From: Sclerodactyla briareus
Taxonomy: Eukaryota > Echinodermata > Holothuroidea > Dendrochirotida > Sclerodactylidae
Length of the DNA: 64,000 nt
Direction: 5' to 3'
Assembly: GCA_026419785.1 (NCBI GenBank)
Contig: JAODTK010005741.1
Location: 83,220-147,219, forward strand
Below, piece by piece: positions 33,613 to 43,675 of this stretch. Under the pieces are notes generated by a model. It saw only the letters and a list, made by a program, of their open reading frames with translations, was not told where the DNA came from and searched no databases. Positions within the stretch are counted from its first letter, which is position 1. Every line of letters starts with the position of its first letter. The position numbers and the translations under genes are program-made.

Positions 33613-35022
33613 ACTCATAATCTGCAGACAGTCCTGTTGCTCTTTAGAGAGCTCATTCAGTGAGTGCAGCCGAGTGTGAATCGCGACTGAAATGTTGTAC
33701 AACTACACAGGCGAAACCTGCCCAGTCCTACCTTCCAATCCACAGACGCCTTCTGAATTCCCAGATTGCACAAGCTCGTAAGAGCGTCGATCGTATGCAA
33801 ATAAATGCGCTCTTGAAAATTCAAACTACCCAGACTACAAACATGCGCCGTCCACGAAACTAGAGTGCTTCAACAAACATAGATACCTTGTACCCAGTGT
33901 GAGATCGTAATCCCTCAATCTGCAACAACCTGTTTTCGCTCCTGGACTGACTGGAGTATGGCGCTTCAGCTACAAGAAATCATCGATGATCCTAACAACA
34001 TACCAAAGTGGATGACATATGGCCGAACAGCGCTCATTCAGAAGGACCCTGACAAAGGGAATGCTCCTGCAAACTTCAGGCCAATAACATGCCTGCCAAC
34101 AACAGGAAACTGCTGAAGGGATCCTCGCGATAGATTCTGGACCCACCTCAGTGAACATGACATCCTGGCGAAGGACCGAAAAGGAGTTCGCCCAGGCAGC
34201 AGAGGGACAAAAGATCAACAGTCATCGATAAGGCTGTGGGGCGGGACTCCAGAACCCGACACACCAACCTGGCGGTAGCATGGATTGACTACCAGAAGCC
34301 TACGACTCCGTACCACATTCGTGGATCATAAAGGCCATGAGGTTGCACAGGATAAATCCTCAGATATGCACCATGGTAGCAGATGCCAGACAGATTGCCC
34401 AACGCGTACCTGGCAGACTTAATAAAGTTGCAGACGCATACATTGGGGGATCCGCAAGCACTACGAGATAGTTGTCAGAACACCAGGTTGAAACACCCTG
34501 CGGCAGTAACGAGAATGATAAGTCACTGCCTGTAACGACTTGAGCTGCGAACGGACAGGTAAATCACAGCGAGAAGACCCTATGCTCGTGGTCCTGGATA
34601 AAGCAGGGAGACAGGCCAAGATCATAGATGTCGCAATACCGACAGATCACAACATCAGAAGCAGAGACTGAAAAATAAGATCGAAAAATATAAGACCTGA
34701 GAAGGAGACTACAGGCGGAACTATGCCGGATGTCAGACCGACTGAAGTAATTCCAGTGGTAGGTGGGGCGCTGGGGGCTGTAACCCCGAACTTGGAAGGA
34801 CACCTTCAGAGATACCTGGAAGCCAGAACACCAGGCAACTACCCAAACAAGCCATCCTTGGAACCGCCCACATACTGAGACGAGTACTGGACCGCCCAGG
34901 AATGGTAGTGATCCGATCTCGCGTGTAAATATGTACATACATTCCAACATTGTAATAGTTTTGAGAAAATAAAAGTATGAATAATAATAATAATTATAAT
35001 AATAATAACAATAAATCAGTAT
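33613..35022 (+). mobile_element. LINE with RT and C-terminal tail, R2-superclade-like, broken
   Basis: RT block: WMTYGRTALIQKDPDKGNAP (from about 34,006) and NFRPITCLP (about 34,074), then an RGTKDQ-like stretch (about 34,200) and AWIDYQK...SVPH.W in shifted frames (about 34,275-34,330). The C-terminal part has IIDVAIPTDHNIRSRE (34,623-34,670) and KVIPVVVGALGAVTPNLEG-like sequence (34,742-34,800), as in LINEs that carry a restriction-like endonuclease after the RT. It ends with a polyadenylation-like AATAAA and an (AAT)n tail from 34,979. It abuts the L1-like element on the same strand. Several one-base indels break it. Clade tentative. Confidence 0.75.
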
Positions 35023-35290
35023 TTGTAGAGCGCTCAATTGTGGTCACTTCAAAAGCGCTTCGGAAGAGACATGATATATTGTGCTTTCTCTAAAGTAGGT
35101 CCACGGGACTTTCTGCCGGTGGTAAACACGTCAGAGGTTTTATCCGCCTGCACATGTTTAGTTAACTCCTGCATACCTACTTCGTGGAACGTATATAAAT
35201 GGTGTATGCAAAAAAAAAAAAAAAAACACCAGTATATTTCCTTCAACCACGATATGACGGAAGTGAAGTAAGATCGGCTAAATCATTTCA
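35023..35290 (-). repeat. AAT-anchored repeat tail (GAGCGCT) on the - strand
   Basis: Read on the - strand, GCGCTTTTGAAGTGACC then TTGAGCGCTCTACAAATACTG runs directly into the ATT microsatellite shared with the previous LINE. Elements ending '..GCGCTCTATAAAT..(ATT)n' are common LINE/SINE 3' ends in invertebrates. An A17 run lies at 35,210-35,226. Confidence 0.35.
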
Positions 35291-36235
35291 GCTCAATCTC
35301 ACGTTACAGTAAAGCTGGGAGGGTATTCTATTCAGAACTGTGTGAATCTTAGGTGAAAGGATAAAGGGGTGTTGAGTCAGAAGGCTTTTCAAATTATTAA
35401 AAATGACATGACATGAGGATAACATGAGGAAAAAAGTTTATGCTTGATCAGAAGAAACACAAATTTATATTTCGTCGGGGGAAAAAACCTGGGTGGACCC
35501 TTGTCTGTAAAAATGTGGTATCAAAACAATTTGAGGAAAAGTCAAAAGAGTGGATATTTTTGCCGAATTTCACATATTTTTGGATCGACGTGTACTTCCG
35601 AAGCGCGACTTTCGAGAAGGTTCCAATATGGGCCTCAATTCACGACGGTCATCAGTCCAAGTGAAAGATATATCGACCACGGTGTGAGTGTCGGCGTATA
35701 TACCAATACCTTCTGTCTCGTAGGTTAATAGTTATATATATCTCCCAACTAAATACCATCACTAGTATCACCTATTCAACACATTTGTGGAAATTGCAAG
35801 TTGATTGTGTACAGTCTATACAATTTGGGTAATATTTTGTTATAGGCCACTTTTACACAATCCCGAAAGAACAGACTGACAGGTGCACTACTTCAAGTCT
35901 CAAGTTTATTTTCCACCCTCTATGGTATATATACTTTGTTTATACTTTGTTACTATTACAACTGAGTTACCATCTAAAGTGAGAGTACCGGTAGCATTTC
36001 GAAGGTGGGGAGACCAGAAATGATAGGACACTTTCCGAGTTGCCAAATAAAGCAATAATATGTGCAAGAATGTCCAGCTAACGAAAAGTTATGAGCACAA
36101 ATAGAAAACAGAGAGTGAGCAAGGTGGAAGAAAGAAATGGAGAGTGTTGAGGAAAGAGCGAAAGTCGAAGAAAACGTGTCAACAAAACTGTAAACAAAAA
36201 CAAATTATATATATATATAGTTCTGTTGTTTATGC
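35291..36235. other. No recognised gene
   Basis: A-rich, with a short (TA)n run at 36,207-36,220. Open frames here have no recognisable domain. Confidence 0.4.
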
Positions 36236-36505
36236 ACTATCCCCCTCTAGGGGCAAATTTGATACATTCCGACCTGGGCACCAATTGGTATCCACTAGCG
36301 AGGCTACTATTCTGTAAATGTAACTATAGAAGCGAAATGGGAACCAGTAGTACGTGGTAATTGCTGAAAATCTAGGCCAGAGAGGCTGGAATTTGGGTGG
36401 GAGCTGGAAGTGAATGTAAAGCTTATGATCCCATCGGGATTCCAACAGCAGACCTACGTGCAAGAGCCTACCAATTGAGCTATGAAGCCAACTGGTGGTC
36501 TCGAA
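36236..36505 (-). mobile_element. tRNA-derived SINE
   Basis: On the - strand a tRNA-like head reads TTCATAGCTCAATTGGTAGG; TAGCTCAATTGG (36,471-36,482) fits a Pol III A box. GTTGGAATCCCGATGG (36,431-36,446) is in the place of a B box, though imperfect. The body runs toward 36,240 and ends near CCCCCTCTAGGGGC... The region is open for 95 codons on the - strand, but the tRNA-like head explains the sequence better than coding. Confidence 0.6.
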
Positions 36506-38311
36506 CCCGAGGAACATGATACCTTTTACCGTCTGAATGGTCGAATTATATCAAATATAATCTCTCTCTCTCCACTCAGCAGTTCCAGCAGGAACTATTG
36601 TCTTTGGTCGATACCTGTGACCCTAAGGCGAGGGGAGATTTTTTTCCACCCAGTGCGCGTTCCATTCTCTTTGGAAAATGCATGTTTTTTTTTTTTTTCG
36701 TTTGTTCTTGTCATTTCGTCATTCATAGGCCATGCCGCATACCGCATCCGCATCTATGAGCCTCTTCCCTGTGGTCAATGTGTTGTTTGTCACCGTTGGA
36801 GCATCATGCACAAAAGTGGCAGACTGCACCAGGACAACATCACTCAGATGAGGACGAAATTCCCTTCCGCCAGGGTAACTACTGTTAACTGTTCCATAAC
36901 GCAAAACACCCAGCTGGCTGCCGGTTGGCTCATTCAGTCTCAGATTCCCTGTCACGTTTTGATACCTCGCGATCGTTGAGAGGATTGGGGTCCGTATAGC
37001 CTGGGTACATGGCAGACCAATGAGACCAGGTTCCGTCCATTTCGCCACCAGTGGTTTTATTAGATATCTGGAAACGTCCCACCGAGGGGAAACTGTGGCG
37101 TGAGGCAGAAAAGAGAGAGAGAAGTCTTGTAACTTGATAGCGAATTTAGCATATTAATCCTATGCAAAACTAATTTATCTAATCCTGAATCTCGTAAAAC
37201 TACATTTACCCTCCATAGAGTCGTTCCAGATAATGTAAGTTTTGGGGCAGGTCGAGGAGTAACTATCCTGACTGTACATATTTTAGTACAAACATATATT
37301 GCTTTCTCAGGAAAATCTGTAATATCGTCTTTACAGGCAAGATCCTACTACTTCAAAGCTTCAAAACGTCAAAACTATTTCATTTCCCACCCATCGAACG
37401 TGAACTTGCCAAATTCGGTACAAATGGAACCTTGCAAACAAATTGAAATGCCCGAGGGGATCCCAGGCATTATCCCTGATTTCATTCATTTGTGGATGAA
37501 CATTTTTCCTGATTATAATGTAAACATTGCTATATTCTGTAAAGGAGTTTCGGGATTTTTTCTGACCTCACTGCTCATTTATGTGGAGAGTTATTGAAAA
37601 GGGTTTATAACACTAGAGTGGACGATGATGAAACTCTGGACAACCAAACAGCGAATCCCTATACTGTGGGAAAGCGCCCGTAGCATATAACTATCCTATT
37701 GGATAGGACTCCATATGACTCCTTCATGCGGTATGCCGCATTGGCACCATTAAGCAGATCTACATTAGCACAAACGTGGAGAGTGTTTGGATAGGCTTCA
37801 GATGGTTTGCGAAACTACTAGAACCCATCCAAAGGACACGGAAGGAGCATGTGTAGCAGATTATACATGTGTCCACGCAATTCGACACTGATGCCGCATC
37901 GCCACATTGGGACTCTGAATGTATGATTTCATCAGTGAGGATGCGGGGTGCGGTTCAAATGCGAAAATCGAATGAGGAAGATATCCGATGAAATCTACTT
38001 GCAGTGATGCGACAACATTGCCGCATTGATGTAAGTGGTAATTTGACTACGCAGCGTTCGTTCCATTCTACTTCAATAATCCTCTACATATCTTCCCTCA
38101 GCAATCGAATACAGCATAACAGGACACTTTTGCTATTCATGCTCACAGCAATTGGCATTTGTTGAGCCATGCTGCACTCGCACCCTAACCTTATTGTCGC
38201 ATTATTCAATAAACTACGCACAAATTATCAATATTGTTTTTTTTCTCTATATAAATATCCCTTGGCACCCAAAATAATCAACAATACATAGCGAAAAATC
38301 GAACGACTCAC
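36506..38311. other. No gene recognised; cluster of TGCCGCAT motifs
   Basis: The last exon of GXYLT copy 2 should lie here on the - strand, but I could not find it. Motifs of the form ATGCCGCAT/ATGCGG(T/C)A recur at about 36,729, 37,726, 37,891, 37,938 and 38,024 in both orientations, possibly the ends of a TIR element. A 165-codon + frame (36,482-36,979) and a 109-codon - frame (36,719-37,048) overlap here and neither shows a known domain. Confidence 0.35.
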
Positions 38312-38484
38312 GTCTCTAAAGGCCTCAAATACTGCCTGAAATGCTGGCATTTCACCGTTATGGAATGCACCCGATGTCCCATGCAGCATAGACATACGAC
38401 CTGATTTAATATGGCGGCAGTTATTACCGTACGCACAATGGCGTCGTCTGTAGTTCCACGAGCACGGACTTTCGTGCAATCTCT
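38312..38484 (-). CDS. GXYLT copy 2: cysteine-block exon, intact
   Basis: The acceptor is CTTCTTTCCACAG and the donor GTGAGT. It opens in phase 1 and closes in phase 0 with 57 complete codons. ESPCSWNYRRRHCAYGNNC and MLHGTSGAFHNGEMPAF correspond to the conserved 'PCQWNYRPDHCIYGSNC..GG...HGNRG.YH...PAF' of GXYLT. It has no stop or shift. It is 173 nt, one less than the copy 1 exon, which has an extra base. Confidence 0.88.
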
Positions 38485-39356
38485 CTGTGGAAAGAAGTCA
38501 ATAACAGTTTGTCTTATCAGACCTCATGCAAAACCGGATTGTATGCCTTGTATTTTTCAATAGTGGCACAAAGGGGGAACGTCGTGCACACTGTATAGCA
38601 ATCAAAACAACAGTTTGGTAAACGTTTGAGTACGGAACAAAATGGCTGCGTGGCCGGTGAGTATAGACGAAAACCTGGGCTGTTTGGCTAAGGTGTTGCC
38701 ATAATATAGCATTCTTAGAGCATGTTAGAGCATTATTGATAGTTATTGTATGATCTTGTGAGCTTTACCAACTAGAATTGTTTATATGAGTTGACTATGA
38801 GAGCTTTGAAGTGATGGTTACTCCAAGATAGGTATGCTCTTTCACCAGTTCAAGGGGAGTAGGAGTTAGTGCATTACAATTGGAATTGGTACAACTTGCC
38901 TCTGTTGTTGCCAAAATGACTGCCTTGATGCAGTCAGATCGATCTGCCAAGTCTTACCCCATTGCGAAAAATTATCCAGATCTTGCTTGAGCATGGAACG
39001 TCATTGATGCCATTGATGGTTCGGTAGAAATGACCGATGGTGTAATGATAATGATAATTAAAAATACCCGGGTGGGGTATGGCGGTACGGAGAACAACAC
39101 AAATAGGCAAGCACTGATCGAAGTAGCATGATGGCGATACGTATAATACTCGCTGGCGAGTCAGTTTGGCTCTCTCGGAAACACAGGCGCAATATAGCGT
39201 GTGTTTATTTGGGGGCACTATTCTGGATTTTTTTTTTTTCAGAGCTTATTGGGTTGCACTCCGTGCCGTCAACATTGTTTATATAACGCACCATACAGAA
39301 TAGACATTCCTTTAACATGAGCGAACTTTTGAAAACTTACATACACTATACACTAT

Positions 39357-39520
39357 ATACTAAGAAAACATGTGTAACTAGCACACATATTCCGGTGCTG
39401 TGTAAGAAATTTACACAATCATTGTGTATGTTCTGGACAATTCGTGTTATTTTGTGAATAGCTTTTGCACAATGTGGTTGTGATTTTTACATCATCGGGA
39501 TAGTTGGTTAGTTACATAGT
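39357..39520 (+). mobile_element. MITE relic related to 46,974-47,160
   Basis: GTGTAACTAGCACAC.TA..CC..TG.CTG.TGTA.(G)AA.TT.CACAAT is shared with the reverse complement of 47,060-47,158. The left edge ACTAAGAAAACATGTGTAAC corresponds to ACTCTTAAATGTCTGTGTTA. The right edge is unclear. Non-coding. It lies in the intron between the two recognised exons of GXYLT copy 2. Confidence 0.5.
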
Positions 39521-39775
39521 GTTAGAAATTATAAAACATGTTTAGGATTGCAGGAATGAAACGTTCTTTTTCTGAACCAATGTTTGTCCCTCACTCCAGA
39601 GGAAACAGTGTACTCGATACCTGCCAGTAAATAAAAACTAATGAACACTGTACGATCAGCAGTTAGGAATGCACAAGACAGGTAGGACTTTGGCAAAATG
39701 TTCTGGTTCGCATATTAGACGCGGTTGGATGATGAGATAGGCTTTAAATATTACGTTAGTGCAGTCATCTTTCAC

Positions 39776-40102
39776 CGGATGATAAGGGAAGAAGGGTTGA
39801 TGACGATCTTGGTCGGCCACCTGAATCTGCGCCTGGAGGCCGTAGCATGACATCTACGATTAGAGAACCGAACTATCTCATCCGAGTAAGCATCAGGATG
39901 AACCGGCGTTTGAGACCGGTACTACCGTAGTAAGGGTGGCGCGCGTAGCGGTTGTAGAACCCCAGACTTGGGTCTCGAACTCCTCGTGGCACTGGCGAAC
40001 TGTGGGGCCATGAATCCGTCGACAGGCTCAGATGTCCTCGATTGGTTCGAGAATAAACAGTCGGACGTATATACAGGAGGCGAATCGATATCGGCGAAGG
40101 TC
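39776..40102 (-). pseudogene. GXYLT copy 2: catalytic exon with multiple indels
   Basis: The acceptor is CCCCTCATATATCAG. Segments recognised across frames are DS.LLY, LFILEPIEDI (aligned to the family's ILFLRPVDDI), FMAPQFAS, GFYNRYARHPYYGSTGL, FILM.LTRMR, then VADQD and FFPYHP before a GTGAAA donor. RHPYYG and DQD match the most conserved family blocks. The DXD motif region has lost or shifted bases. The length is 327 nt against 343 in copy 1. Confidence 0.8.
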
Positions 40103-41199
40103 CTGATATATGAGGGGAGAAAAGGAAAATCGAGGCTGTACCAGACTGGAAAACGAGGGTGGAAAACGAGCGACACGAACAGCAAAACTAATCAGTAAAA
40201 AAAAGCCACTAGAATCTTTGAAGAACCTGACTGCATGGGAGCCGCTTGAACTAGAAGAAGGGTGTAAACCGTGGCGCAATGTTTTATAACTGATGGTGAA
40301 CCATCTTTTCGACATACCTCCTTGAATAGTTTCCAGGAACAAGCGTGGTTTAATAGAACATATCCAGAATTTATCAGCACGTTGAACAAGTCTAGCTTAT
40401 CAACATTCTCTTTTTTTTCCAGCTACCATACGTGAATAGAATTGTTTACCGGCCCAGGTGTTAACAAGCTAAAACTTGAACGAGTTTGAAACGTAAACCG
40501 AGGAGATCCTCAAATCTGCCCCAGCGTTGCCCAGTTTTCTACTCCGTGCCAGGTGAATGGTCCAGTGGATGCCGATACCAGATTCAGATCCAGTGAGATA
40601 ACGTAACATAAATCAGCACTCAGAAGTGAAATCTGTTCAATGTACCATACATACACTAGATGATGTTTGAACTGGATTTGGTCATTCTCTGAGAGGACAA
40701 TGGTTAGCTATGGAGCGCATGTATTCATATATAGGATGTATTGGCTTATATTGGCCTATCAAGGTCTCACTTAGATCGTCCACTCGTTGATCCGCAGCGT
40801 TTTTTTTGTTTTGTTTTGGTTTTTCGGTTTTTTTTCGAATGCAAACAAGGGAAAACACGGAAGGCACTTCAGCGAAACGAGGGCGGAGTTGGGTAAACAA
40901 TACCGGTCCTTGGTGTTGGATGCTAATCACAAACGAATTCCGAAAGTCCGAATGGCGAAAATAGTGTTCATCCCTAACAAACGATGGAGCCAGTAGATGT
41001 AACCACTCGGAAACGTATAAAAATCCCCCCCTTTCAATATATATTGTCTCTCTTCTGGACGTTCATACTCTACACTTGCATAAATGAACACCAATTCAAA
41101 CACCAATTCAACACTATGCGTTCATGAAAGAATCTCGGGCAATCATTCACAACTTCAGGTTGGTGTGAGTCAGTTGCCTTTGGTCTACCATTATGTAGC
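40103..41199. other. Upstream of GXYLT copy 2 exon; no exon found
   Basis: The preceding YPITFP exon of copy 2 is expected on the - strand at or beyond this stretch but was not found. No other gene is recognised. Confidence 0.4.
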
Positions 41200-41565
41200 T
41201 CGTTCTTTTAGCCATCGGTCCGAAGTGTCGAATGCGATATATGTAGCAGTGTGCAATTTCACAGGTTATTGCTGGTTTACTTAGCAAACGTTACTATATT
41301 AGCAATTGTGGTGGTTGAGAAATGTTCACTGAGGGGACCATAGTGGGTGGATGCACTCAAAATAGTGCCAGTTTGTGTGTCTTCGTTATTTCAAATAGGC
41401 AAAGAAAACACCCGTTTTCTCTTCAGGAAATATATCGACAACTGTGAAGTTAGGGGCATCTTGGGAGCAATCCTTTGCATAATTTCAGTAATTTCAGTAA
41501 TTACCACTGATTGCGGATCCCGAAGGGCGGAATAATTGGACTTTAGTGACAAATTTTTAACAAAA
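41200..41565 (+). repeat. Dispersed repeat family R2, partial copy 3
   Basis: Partial similarity to the start of the copies at 19,545 and 56,021: CAGTG(T/C)GCAATTTCAC near 41,249, TTGTGGTGGTT.GA.AA..TTCACTGAGGGGACC near 41,306, and GTTTGTGTGTC near 41,372. GATCCCGAAGGGCGGA near 41,515 resembles the TCCCGAAGGGCCGGATGAG block of copy 1. Order is partly rearranged, so this is a degenerate or composite copy. Confidence 0.4.
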
Positions 41566-42549
41566 AAAATGTGGATTTTTGGGCGGACCTCCTTTTCCCC
41601 GATCTATTCGTAGATATTAAAAGAGTGAATGGGCTCAAATTTCAAGAAAAGGTAAAACAGTAACGAAACATAGGAATTCCCAAGGAATCATCCTGAAATT
41701 ATTCCAAATATGGACTTTGTGATGGTGGAGGGGAACATTTGAAGGAAGAATTATTTTCAAATTGTCACGAATGCAGTGAGGATCTGCAACTCCTGAGACC
41801 CATCTCGTCTCCCAAGGTTTTGCATGTGGGTTGTCCAGTTACAGTAACTGTATACGTCACTGGAAGGAGAAACACCCTCTGAGTGGTACAGAGTTGGGAA
41901 GACCCGCTTCCAGTCCGCGGCTCGCGCCGGAGGGGAATGTGTCGGGTGGGGATACCATGAATATGTTGATGGCGCCTACCTGAGGATTCGGGCCATGAAT
42001 GGAGCTGAAAAAAATGTGCAGAGATTGGTTTCGAGTAGCGTGTGGTTCTTCACGCACTATCCAATACCTCCATTTTATCCAGAATATACAGAAATGAATT
42101 GTAGGTGGCAGAAATTCGCATGCAGGTGCACGGCAATAACCGCCATCCCCATTCTGCCCGTATTAGAAAAATTGGTGTGATTTTTCGAGCCAGTATTCGA
42201 GCGAGTAACACGCCATCTTGTGTAAGTCTGAATAGATCCCTAGCTAACATGGGAACATTCGTTTGCTCGACTGTTTTTTTTAGTAGTGCTCGGAACGAAA
42301 CGCCAGGAGTTCTGTATCTGTATACGCCGCGTGCACTGAACTCGGTAGTCAGTCCGGGAGATTCTCCTGTTCGGAATATTCTGAGATTCTCCTGTTCGGG
42401 AGTATTTTATATAATACAGAATTAGATTTTGTTTAAACATTGTTCACATGATACAAAACGGTCGTCCCAGTTACTGACACCCTACGTTGGGTGAATGATT
42501 ACAGCGGTCGATTATCCCGCGGTGCGTGTGTTTCTATAGCATGAACAAC
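41566..42549. other. No gene recognised; short tandem duplication
   Basis: GAGATTCTCCTGTTCGG is repeated about 27 bp apart at 42,357 and 42,384. No coding block was recognised. Confidence 0.4.
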
Positions 42550-42960
42550 AAATTGGTTGTTCGGACGAATGTGACAAAATCTGATCACAAAAAAAGGACC
42601 ATACGGATGGAGTCCATTCTTGTTCGAATATCCGTATTATAGTGAAAAACTACCAATCCAAACCAGGCTTTTTTGTAGTCGGGACACCCAAGTTTTTGGT
42701 ATGCAATAAAAAAGATTCGAACTGGACGAATTTTCATGAGGGGTGATAATGAAATGGTGAGGGGTGATAATGAATGTTCCATAATTCCATATAGTTGGTG
42801 AACTTGCAGTGGGGAAAAATACATCATTGCAGTTCATGAACTGAATAAGAATTAAAATTTCTCCTCTAACAGAAGACGATTTTCATTCTCGAAGAGGACA
42901 ATTTCCCGAATTGGTAGGTACAGGAAAACAGTTATCACAATTCTGTTAGGGATTTACAAT
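42550..42960 (-). repeat. Dispersed repeat family R1, copy 2
   Basis: Reverse-strand counterpart of 1070-1490. The landmark ATGAAAATTCGTCCAGTTCG is at about 42,718-42,737 on the - strand, with CTTCTGTTAGAGGAGAAATT upstream and GATCAGATTTTGTCACATTC downstream. An internal near-duplication, ATTATCACCCCTCA.., lies at 42,734-42,775. Confidence 0.55.
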
Positions 42961-43370
42961 AACACCTTATTTAGCTCATAATCACCACTGTTATCGCCGA
43001 TGGGTTACTCTACCAATGCTGTCACCAGTATCCACTATCTGGCAGGCTACAATCAAGCATGGTATTTATGCAGGTATACGGCAGCAGATACGAAGCCACA
43101 CACTGTGATGCTACCGCGGTTCGGTACGTAACCTTATTAACTGGTTCGGACGGAGAAATACAGAAACAAAAACGTAGAGGCATACTAATAGGTCTGTCAG
43201 ATTTAGGAGCTAGACGGTCCATGGTGGCTGGTACTTGTCTATACCGCTGGTATCTTTTGGGTATTGATGAAGTGAAACAATCTTCAACTGTACAAAAAAC
43301 TGAGCGCCCCGAAATGTGTTGTTGCGGTTGTGCTTGTTTTATCGCGTGTTTCTGTCTAGTTATGATCATT

Positions 43371-43516
43371 ATGATCATTATTGATCATTATGATAATTAT
43401 GATGATGACGATGATGATGAGATTACAATAACTGAATAATTATATAATAATAATAATAAGAATAATAATAATATTAATAATAATATGAATAATAATCATA
43501 ATAAAAAATAATAATA

Positions 43517-43550
<34 letters not shown>

Positions 43551-43633
43551 TAATAACAATAATTAATAATAATATAATAATTTATTATTATTATTATTAT
43601 TATATTATTAGGATTTTATTATTATTATTATTA

Positions 43634-43671
<38 letters not shown>

Positions 43672-43675
43672 TTAT
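43371..43675. repeat. Palindromic AAT/ATT microsatellite array
   Basis: GATCATTAT and GATGATGAC units lead into (AAT)n from 43,440 to about 43,575. Then (ATT)n runs to 43,673, so one half can pair with the other over about 100 bp. The two 118- to 126-codon frames that overlap its start on opposite strands take their acidic or Ile-rich ends from this repeat. Confidence 0.9.

Larger units (their letters stand above)
38312..40102 (-). pseudogene. Glucoside xylosyltransferase copy 2 (partial, damaged)
   Basis: A second GXYLT copy on the opposite strand, convergent with copy 1. Two exons are recognised: 39,776-40,102 (catalytic exon) and 38,312-38,484 (cysteine block). Exon order, splice boundaries and approximate lengths match copy 1. 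The catalytic exon has many small indels, whereas the cysteine-block exon is intact. The YPITFP exon and everything upstream of 40,102 were not located. Protein divergence from copy 1 is considerable (for example RHPYYGST against RHPYYGRT), so this is not a recent tandem copy. It may be a second paralogue with assembly errors rather than a true pseudogene. Confidence 0.75.

Noticed and set aside
36482-36979. 165-codon + frame
   Set aside because: Starts inside the tRNA-derived SINE head and runs through a T-tract. A 109-codon - frame overlaps it; neither has a known domain.
40310-40390. Minus-strand CSWKLFKEVC stretch resembling the WKKLFK.C segment of GXYLT
   Set aside because: The neighbouring YPITFP and QRLFLP blocks are absent, so I judged it a chance match rather than the missing exon of copy 2.
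43022-43439. Overlapping frames of 118 and 126 codons on opposite strands, one with a Cys-rich hydrophobic segment and acidic tail
   Set aside because: The tail is encoded by the GATGATGAC/AAT microsatellite and the two frames overlap. No family resemblance.
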